The translations under genes were made by a program, and so were the position numbers. Of a stretch of 64,000 nt of DNA, positions 58,859 to 64,000 are shown piece by piece. The notes under the pieces were generated by a model. The model was not told the DNA's origin. It was given only the letters and a program-made list of their open reading frames with translations, and ran no database searches. This DNA comes from VBDM01 sp041496705 (GTDB lineage Bacteria > Pseudomonadota > Gammaproteobacteria > Burkholderiales > SG8-39). How positions within the stretch are numbered: position 1 is the first letter of the stretch; the number at the start of each line of letters is the position of its first letter. The DNA is taken from assembly GCA_041496705.1 (NCBI GenBank), contig JBGQFD010000005.1, positions 1 through 64,000 on the forward strand. The letters run 5' to 3'.

Positions 58859-59722
58859 ATGCGACTAAAATTCACCAAGATGCAGGGGGCCGGCAACGAT
58901 TTCGTCGTGCTCGACGGCGTTACCCGGCGAATCGACCCTACCCCGGAACTTGCCAGGCGTCTTGCCGACCGCCACTTCGGCGTCGGCTGCGACCAGATCC
59001 TTCTGGTCGAAAAGACGCAGCGCTCGGATGCCGATTTCCGCTACCGGATCTGGAACGCTGACGGCGGCGAAGTCGAGCAATGCGGCAACGGTGCGCGCTG
59101 CTTCGTGCGCTTCGTGCACGACAAGGGACTCACTCGAAAAAGCGAGGTCCGCGTCGAAACCCTGTCCGGTGTGATCGTTCCGCGGCTCGAGACCGACGGG
59201 CAGGTGACCGTGGATATGGGCGAGCCGCTATTCGAACCGGATCGAGTTCCATTTGACGCGCGCGGGCTTGAGCCGGTGCAACACGGCAAACGCTGGCCGC
59301 TCGAGCTCGCCGGCCGCCGGGTACCGGTCGCGGTACTCTCTATGGGCAACCCGCACGCGGTGCAGGCCGTGGCCGACGTCGACTCGGCGCCGGTCGCGAG
59401 CGAGGGGCCCTTGATCGAATGCCATCCGCGTTTTCCGAAGCGGGTGAACGCCGGGTTCGCGCAGACGCTGGATCGCGGGAACATCCGGCTGCGGGTGTGG
59501 GAGCGCGGCGCCGGGGAAACGCTTGCCTGTGGAACCGGGGCCTGCGCCGCGGTCGTTGCCGGGATCCGCGAGGGTAGTCTTGATGAAACCGTACGCGTTG
59601 CAACGCGAGGCGGGGATTTGACGATACGCTGGGCAGGCGGTGAAAATGATCCCAAGGGCTCTGTCTGGATGACCGGACCGGCGGTTACCGTGTTCGAAGG
59701 GGAGATCGAATTTGAAAGCTGA
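58859..59722 (+). CDS. dapF: Diaminopimelate epimerase
   Basis: 287 residues. It interconverts LL- and meso-diaminopimelate for lysine and peptidoglycan. MRLKFTKMQGAGNDFVVLDG opens the protein; the two catalytic cysteines are in VEQCGNGARC and LACGTGACA, and GNPHAV marks the central site. First gene of a tight series with DUF484, xerC and two chrA halves. Confidence 0.97.
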   Translation: MRLKFTKMQGAGNDFVVLDGVTRRIDPTPELARRLADRHFGVGCDQILLVEKTQRSDADFRYRIWNADGGEVEQCGNGARCFVRFVHDKGLTRKSEVRVETLSGVIVPRLETDGQVTVDMGEPLFEPDRVPFDARGLEPVQHGKRWPLELAGRRVPVAVLSMGNPHAVQAVADVDSAPVASEGPLIECHPRFPKRVNAGFAQTLDRGNIRLRVWERGAGETLACGTGACAAVVAGIREGSLDETVRVATRGGDLTIRWAGGENDPKGSVWMTGPAVTVFEGEIEFES

Positions 59723-60350
59723 CGACGTCGCGCGTTTTCTCCGTGAGAATCCGGTATTTTTCGAACAGTACGCCGACACGCTCGCCGAGATCTACATTCC
59801 CCATCCTCACGGCGGGCGAGCGATCCCCTTGTCCGACCGCCAGGTGCTGTCGCTGCGCGATAAGAACCGCTCGCTCGAGTCGCGGCTCGGCGAACTGCTG
59901 CAGATCGGCGAGGAAAACGACGCGATCGGCGAGAAGATGCATCGGCTGTGCCTGGCGATGCTCTCGGCGACGGACCCCAACGGCCTGCTCACCGTACTCT
60001 ATCTGCACCTGCGCGAGGATTTTGCCGTCCCGCATTCGGCACTGCGCATCTGGGGCGGGGCAGGGGAAGGCACGGAGTTCTATACCGTCGGCGAAGAGCT
60101 GAAAGCTTATGCTGCGGCTCTCACTCACCCCTACTGCGGACCGAATGCAAACGCGCAGGCCGCGGCATGGTTCGGAGAGGGTGCCTCGCACGTTCGATCG
60201 GTGGCGCACATGGCGCTGCGCGGCAAGGAATGCTTCGGCATGCTGGCGCTGGGGAGCGAGGATGCATCGCGGTTCTATCCGGAAATGGGCACCCTCTATC
60301 TCACGCGCCTCGGGGAAATGGTGAGCGCTGCGCTGACGCGGTTCCTGTAA
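59712..60350 (+). CDS. DUF484 protein
   Basis: 212 residues from a TTG start that overlaps the dapF end by 11 bases. The N-terminus VARFLRENPVFFEQYADTLAEIYIPHPHGGRAIPLSDRQVLSLRDKNRSLE is diagnostic of DUF484, followed by a GAF-like domain ending LYLTRLGEMVSAALTRFL. It sits in the conserved dapF-DUF484-xerC order. Function unknown. Confidence 0.93.
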   Translation: MKADDVARFLRENPVFFEQYADTLAEIYIPHPHGGRAIPLSDRQVLSLRDKNRSLESRLGELLQIGEENDAIGEKMHRLCLAMLSATDPNGLLTVLYLHLREDFAVPHSALRIWGGAGEGTEFYTVGEELKAYAAALTHPYCGPNANAQAAAWFGEGASHVRSVAHMALRGKECFGMLALGSEDASRFYPEMGTLYLTRLGEMVSAALTRFL

Positions 60351-60363
60351 AGTCCGGACGGGG

Positions 60364-61287
60364 ATGCGCACGCACGATCCCCGCCAGCTGCTTGCCGGGT
60401 ATCTCGATCAGCTGACGCACCAGCGGCGCCTGAGCGCCGGGACCGCGCGCAATTACCGGCGCGCGGTGGAACAGCTGTTCGCGCTCAACGAAGGCTTGGA
60501 GCTGGAGAAGTTCGACCTTCAGCATATTCGCCGCAGCGTGTCCCAGCTGCACGCGCGCGGCATCTCGGGGCGGACGATCGCTTACACGATCTCGGGCTGG
60601 CGCGGGTTCTTCCACTGGCTCGTCAGGCATCACGGATATCCCCGCAATCCCTGCGTCGGAGTTCGGCCGCCGAAAAGTCCCAAGGCCCTGCCGAAGGCGC
60701 TATCACCCGATGTCATCGCGCAGATGCTCGACGGACCGGCGAGCGGACCCGCGCAAGTGCGCGACAAGTCCATGTTCGAGTTGTTCTACTCTTCCGGGCT
60801 GCGCCTTGCGGAACTGGTGGGTCTTGACCTGGCCGACGGCGCGGAGCTGCTGCGGCAGGCCGAAGTGACCGTGACCGGCAAGGGCGCGAAGACCCGCAGC
60901 GTGCCGGTGGGAAGGCGTGCGTGCGCGGCCCTGGTGGCGTGGCTGGACGTGCGCGGGTCGATGGCGCGTCCAGCCGAGTCTGCGCTCTTCGTGGGTGCGC
61001 GCGGCGCGCGCATCGCTGCCAGTTCGGTGCGCCGGGCGCTCGACTTGTGGGCGCGGCGCCTGGGACTGCCCCAGCACGTTCACCCGCACATGCTGCGCCA
61101 CTCCTTTGCGACGCATCTCCTGCAGTCCTCCGGCGACCTGCGCGCGGTGCAGGAAATGCTGGGACACTCGAGCATCTCGACCACACAGGTGTATACGCAC
61201 CTCGACTTTCAGCATCTCGCGAAAGCGTACGACGCGGCGCACCCGCGCGCGAGGAAAAAAGCCCCGGCCGCGGTGAAGAAACCTTGA
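60364..61287 (+). CDS. xerC: Tyrosine recombinase XerC
   Basis: 307 residues. It resolves chromosome dimers at dif with XerD. The N-terminal SAM-like domain (LLAGYLDQLTHQRRLSAGTARNYRRAVEQLF) is followed by catalytic residues: Arg in SSGLRLAELVGL, Lys in GKGAKTR, HMLRHS (HxxR), LGHSS and the nucleophile Tyr in TQVYTHLDF. The dapF-DUF484-xerC context shows it is the housekeeping XerC and not a phage integrase. Confidence 0.97.
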   Translation: MRTHDPRQLLAGYLDQLTHQRRLSAGTARNYRRAVEQLFALNEGLELEKFDLQHIRRSVSQLHARGISGRTIAYTISGWRGFFHWLVRHHGYPRNPCVGVRPPKSPKALPKALSPDVIAQMLDGPASGPAQVRDKSMFELFYSSGLRLAELVGLDLADGAELLRQAEVTVTGKGAKTRSVPVGRRACAALVAWLDVRGSMARPAESALFVGARGARIAASSVRRALDLWARRLGLPQHVHPHMLRHSFATHLLQSSGDLRAVQEMLGHSSISTTQVYTHLDFQHLAKAYDAAHPRARKKAPAAVKKP

Positions 61288-61832
61288 ACGAAACACCTGC
61301 CGGTGCTCCGGCGCCCCGCGAACTGTTCCTGCGGTTCACACAGGTCTCGCTGTCGGGGTTTGGCGGCGTTATGCCGTTTGCGCGGAGGATGCTGGTCGAA
61401 GAGCGCCGCTGGTTGAGCGCAGAGGAGTTCACAGATCTCCTCAGCCTGTGCCAGCTGCTGCCCGGTCCGAACATCGTGAACGTTTCGGTCTGCGTAGGGG
61501 CGCGCTTCCACAGTGTCCGCGGGGCGCTCGCGGCTTTCGCCGGCCTGATGTCGGCCCCGTTCATGATCGTCCTCGCGCTCGGCACGCTTTACACCCAGTA
61601 TGGCCATCTGCCCGCGGTGTCGGCCGCGCTCCGCGGCGTTTCGGCTGCGGCCGCCGGACTGGTGGTGGCGATGGCGTTCAAGATGGCGGCGAGCAAGCGC
61701 CTGCGTTCGGCGATGGCTTGGTTCGCGGTGGCAACTTTCTTGGGCATCGCGCTAATGCGCTTTCCCCTGTTGGTATTTCTGCTCGGCGCCGCACCCTTGA
61801 GCATCGCGGCTGCGCTGTGGAGGGCGAGGTGA
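61284..61832 (+). CDS. Chromate transporter, first half-size subunit (ChrA family)
   Basis: 182 residues from a TTG start overlapping the xerC stop (TTGA). It begins LFLRFTQVSLSGFGGVMPFARRMLVEERRWLSAEEFTDLLSLCQLLPGPNIVNVSVCVGARF, the conserved N-terminal ChrA block (GFGG and PGP motifs), with about six membrane helices. Short-chain ChrA proteins work as pairs; the partner follows with a 4-base overlap. They export chromate or related anions, although many homologs have untested substrates. Confidence 0.9.
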   Translation: MNETPAGAPAPRELFLRFTQVSLSGFGGVMPFARRMLVEERRWLSAEEFTDLLSLCQLLPGPNIVNVSVCVGARFHSVRGALAAFAGLMSAPFMIVLALGTLYTQYGHLPAVSAALRGVSAAAAGLVVAMAFKMAASKRLRSAMAWFAVATFLGIALMRFPLLVFLLGAAPLSIAAALWRAR

Positions 61833-62356
61833 ACTGGGACGTTCTCGCACAGCTGGCGCTGGACTTTTCCGTCCTCTCGCTGATCGCGGTCGGCGGCGCA
61901 ATCACCGTGTTGCCGGAAATGCACCGCAGCGTCGTGGAAGTGCATGGCTGGATGAGCGCGTCGCAGTTCGCCGAGCTGTTCGCCCTCGCCCAAGCTTCGC
62001 CCGGGCCCAATATTCTCGTGGTCAGCCTGATTGGCTGGAAAGTCGGGGGATTCGCGGGCGCGATCATCGCTACGGCAGCCATGTGCGGGCCGTCGTGCGT
62101 CCTGGCGTTCGCCGTCTCGCGGATCTGGCAGCGTCTTCGCGGGTCGCGCTGGCGAGCTGCGGTGGAGGACGGACTCGTTCCGGTGACCGTGGGACTGATG
62201 CTCGCGGGCGGCTATCTCATTACGCTCGCGGCCGATGCCTCGATTGCGGCCTTTGCGATAACGGCCGTCACGGCGGCCGCAGTGCTGGCCACGCGTATCC
62301 ATCCTCTGTGGCTTTTTGCCGCGGCTGGATTGATAGGCCTGGCGGGCTGGGTCTAA
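61829..62356 (+). CDS. Chromate transporter, second half-size subunit (ChrA family)
   Basis: 175 residues from a GTG start overlapping the previous stop (GTGA). The family block is repeated: LIAVGGAITVLPEMHRSVVEVHGWMSASQFAELFALAQASPGPNILVVSLIGW, again with the PGP motif. It completes the two-subunit transporter. The sequence ends in a hydrophobic helix, LWLFAAAGLIGLAGWV. Confidence 0.9.
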   Translation: MNWDVLAQLALDFSVLSLIAVGGAITVLPEMHRSVVEVHGWMSASQFAELFALAQASPGPNILVVSLIGWKVGGFAGAIIATAAMCGPSCVLAFAVSRIWQRLRGSRWRAAVEDGLVPVTVGLMLAGGYLITLAADASIAAFAITAVTAAAVLATRIHPLWLFAAAGLIGLAGWV

Positions 62357-62384
62357 AGCGCGGCCGGCTCTGCGGAGATTCCGG

Positions 62385-63578
62385 ATGCGCGGTCCAACGC
62401 TCGAACTCAAGCACGGCAGGGAGCGTTCTCTCTTGCGGCACCATCCCTGGATATTTTCCGGCGCCGTCGAAAGCATCCACGGTTCTCCCAAGTCCGGGGA
62501 TACGCTGGCCGTGCGCACCGCCGACGGCGCGTTCCTCGGATGGGCGGCGTACAGCCCCGCCTCACAGATTCGCGCCCGCGTCTGGAGCTTCGATGAGGGG
62601 TGTCCGCCTGGTCCCGAGCTGATTGAAGCGAAGGTCGCCGCGGCCCTGGCCTTGCGGCGCCGGGCGGTCCCGGACGCGGCAGGCGACGCGCTGCGGCTGA
62701 TCCATGCGGAATCCGACGGGCTGCCCGGTTTTGTGGTGGATCGCTACGCCGACGTGCTGGTGGTCCAATTTCTCTCGGCAGGGAGCGAGCGCTGGCGCGA
62801 GACGCTGATCGAAACCGTGCGGGAGCAAAGCGGCTGCACCGGAATCTATGAGCGCTCCGACACAGACGCGCGCCAGCTCGAAGGCCTCGCCTCGCGCAGC
62901 GGGTGGATCTCGCAAGGGCCGTCCGGCGGCGTGGTGCGCATCCTCGAGAACGGGATTGGTTACGAAGTCGACGTGATCGGGGGTCAAAAGACCGGGTTCT
63001 TCCTCGACCAGCGCGACAATCGCGCGCGCGTCATGCGCCTCGCCGGCGGCAGGGAGGCGCTGAACTGCTTCTGCTATACGGGCGGATTTACCCTGGCCGC
63101 GCTCGCTGGTGGCGCGAGCTCGGTGCTGTCGGTCGACTCGTCCGCCGCGGCACTCGACCGCGCGCGGAGCAACCTTGAACTGAACGCAATGGACGCGGGC
63201 CGCGCCGTCTGGCTCGAAGCGGACGTTTTCGGAGCGCTGCGCAAGCTTCGTGCCGAGGAACGAGCATTCGACCTGATCGTTCTCGATCCCCCGAAGTTTG
63301 CCCCCACGCCGAGGGACGCGGCCCGCGCCGCGCGCGGCTACAAGGACATCAATCTCAACGCGCTCAGGCTGTTGAGGCCCGGCGGGCTGCTCGCGACTTT
63401 CTCGTGTTCGGGAGGCGTTTCGCCCGAACTCTTCCAGAAGATCGTCGCCGGGGCCGCCGCCGATGCGGGCATGTCGCTCGTGCTGCGCGACCGTTTTGCC
63501 GCCGCGCCGGATCACCCGGTGCTGATCGAGTTCCCGGAGGGCGAGTACCTGAAGGGGCTCCTCCTGGAGCGGCGCTAG
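62385..63578 (+). CDS. rlmI: 23S rRNA (cytosine-1962 C5) methyltransferase-like
   Basis: 397 residues. An N-terminal PUA domain (LELKHGRERSLLRHHPWIFSGAV) is followed by an RNase H-like region and a class I methyltransferase domain. QKTGFFLDQRDNR, NCFCYTGGFTLAAL (SAM loop) and FDLIVLDPPKFA are RlmI signatures, and the cysteine in TFSCSGGVSPELF is the catalytic candidate. It follows chrA by 28 bp. RlmK or another family member is possible, but the length and motifs fit RlmI. Confidence 0.92.
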   Translation: MRGPTLELKHGRERSLLRHHPWIFSGAVESIHGSPKSGDTLAVRTADGAFLGWAAYSPASQIRARVWSFDEGCPPGPELIEAKVAAALALRRRAVPDAAGDALRLIHAESDGLPGFVVDRYADVLVVQFLSAGSERWRETLIETVREQSGCTGIYERSDTDARQLEGLASRSGWISQGPSGGVVRILENGIGYEVDVIGGQKTGFFLDQRDNRARVMRLAGGREALNCFCYTGGFTLAALAGGASSVLSVDSSAAALDRARSNLELNAMDAGRAVWLEADVFGALRKLRAEERAFDLIVLDPPKFAPTPRDAARAARGYKDINLNALRLLRPGGLLATFSCSGGVSPELFQKIVAGAAADAGMSLVLRDRFAAAPDHPVLIEFPEGEYLKGLLLERR

Positions 63579-63794
63579 GCTCGCCGCCGGCCGCGGGCTG
63601 AACGATATTCACGATCGCCGCAGGCCTCGGGTTGCGTTGTCATGCTGGTCGTGCTGTAATGCGCCCTTTTTTCAGGTGGCCAGTGTCCTATTGGCCAGCC
63701 TGAACGCGGGGCGCCAGTCCCGGCCGTTTCGCGGCAAAGTCAGCCGCGGTTTCCGGGGGCGACAGATCGATACGGCGGGTGCCAGGAGATTGAT

Positions 63795-64000
63795 TTGGCA
63801 GCACAGGAAAACATGGTCCCGGTGACCATACTCACGGGGTTCCTCGGCAGCGGCAAGACGACGCTGGTTAACCGGATCCTCAAGGAACAGCACGGCCACC
63901 GCATTGCCGTGATTGAAAACGAATTCGGCGAGGTGGGGGTGGACAACGACATCCTGCTCAACGACGCCGAAGAGCAGATCATCGAGATGAACAACGGCTG
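63795..64000 (+). CDS. CobW-family GTPase / metallochaperone, N-terminal part (partial)
   Basis: The gene leaves the window, so only about 68 residues are visible. MVPVTILTGFLGSGKTTLVNRIL is the Walker A region of COG0523/CobW G3E GTPases, and NEFGEVGVDNDILL is the family's switch region. These proteins insert or deliver metals such as Co or Zn. The TTG at 63795 has AGGAG 5-9 bases upstream; the ATG at 63813 is the alternative. No metal-responsive site was recognised in the 216-bp gap before it. Confidence 0.88.
   Translation, partial: MAAQENMVPVTILTGFLGSGKTTLVNRILKEQHGHRIAVIENEFGEVGVDNDILLNDAEEQIIEMNNG

Noticed and set aside
60364..61287. Phage integrase
   Set aside because: Length, motifs and the dapF-DUF484 context identify housekeeping XerC.
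63579..63794. Cobalamin riboswitch or metal-responsive site before the CobW gene
   Set aside because: The B12-box consensus is absent, and the two TGGCCAG copies near 63680-63700 are not a known operator.

Overview
The window is high-G+C, densely packed chromosomal DNA of a betaproteobacterium, most likely a Burkholderiales-like or uncultured relative. Supporting signs are three Bug-type tripartite-tricarboxylate receptor proteins, a SAH riboswitch in front of ahcY, a divergent cysB / cysI-DUF934 locus, pteridine reductase FolM next to ttcA, and the housekeeping run leuS-lptE-holA / proA-nadD-rsfS-rlmH-maf-rng. There are no rRNA genes, insertion sequences, prophage or CRISPR arrays. One tRNA (Arg, CCG) is present. 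Many genes overlap by 1-4 bases, and several use GTG or TTG starts.

Layout. 1-4540: end of a LOG-family gene, a Bug receptor, tRNA-Arg, a virginiamycin-B-lyase-like propeller, a second Bug receptor and a metallo-beta-lactamase-fold protein. 4642-14631 (minus strand): rng, maf, rlmH, rsfS, nadD, proA, a broken tautomerase gene, holA, lptE and leuS. 14733-26258: FecR/SPOR protein, UvrD helicase, ilvA, 5-FTHF cyclo-ligase, lytic transglycosylase, NDUFA9-like protein, tRNA CCA enzyme, membrane-anchored C13 peptidase and DUF2905. 26288-31624: GST, then a redox cluster on the minus strand (diheme cytochrome c, Rieske-flavin reductase fusion, Tat molybdoenzyme with cytochrome b561, small Met/Lys-rich protein) and a MidA-type methyltransferase. 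31664-37896: folM, ttcA, DUF3750, a MetE-like protein, a third Bug receptor and a helix-turn-helix/aminotransferase fusion. 38026-44533: TetR-controlled RND efflux operon. 44550-50970: FAD monooxygenase, a transglutaminase-like protein, dsbB and the sulfite-reduction locus facing cysB. 50986-56352: MgtC, ahcY with its riboswitch, metK and two LpxL/HtrB acyltransferases. 56373-58701: small cytochrome c and a Tat-exported thiamine-diphosphate enzyme. 58859-64000: dapF, DUF484, xerC, two half-size ChrA genes, rlmI and the start of a CobW GTPase.

Points that merit attention: (a) two genes, cysH and a tautomerase, survive only as their two ends joined out of frame, which indicates internal deletions; (b) leuS carries a roughly 480-bp low-G+C segment encoding its anticodon-binding region, suggesting mosaic recombination; (c) a YdaS/Cro-like HTH is fused in frame to an AGXT-like aminotransferase behind a Bug receptor; (d) a ThDP enzyme with a Tat signal is paired with a cytochrome c, suggesting periplasmic ThDP redox chemistry; (e) a Rieske domain is fused to a flavodoxin-like reductase; (f) two tiny membrane ORFs lie in front of cysI; (g) two 14-bp palindromes exactly 21 bp apart overlap the tetR promoter. 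All functional assignments come from reading the translated sequences; no database search was run.
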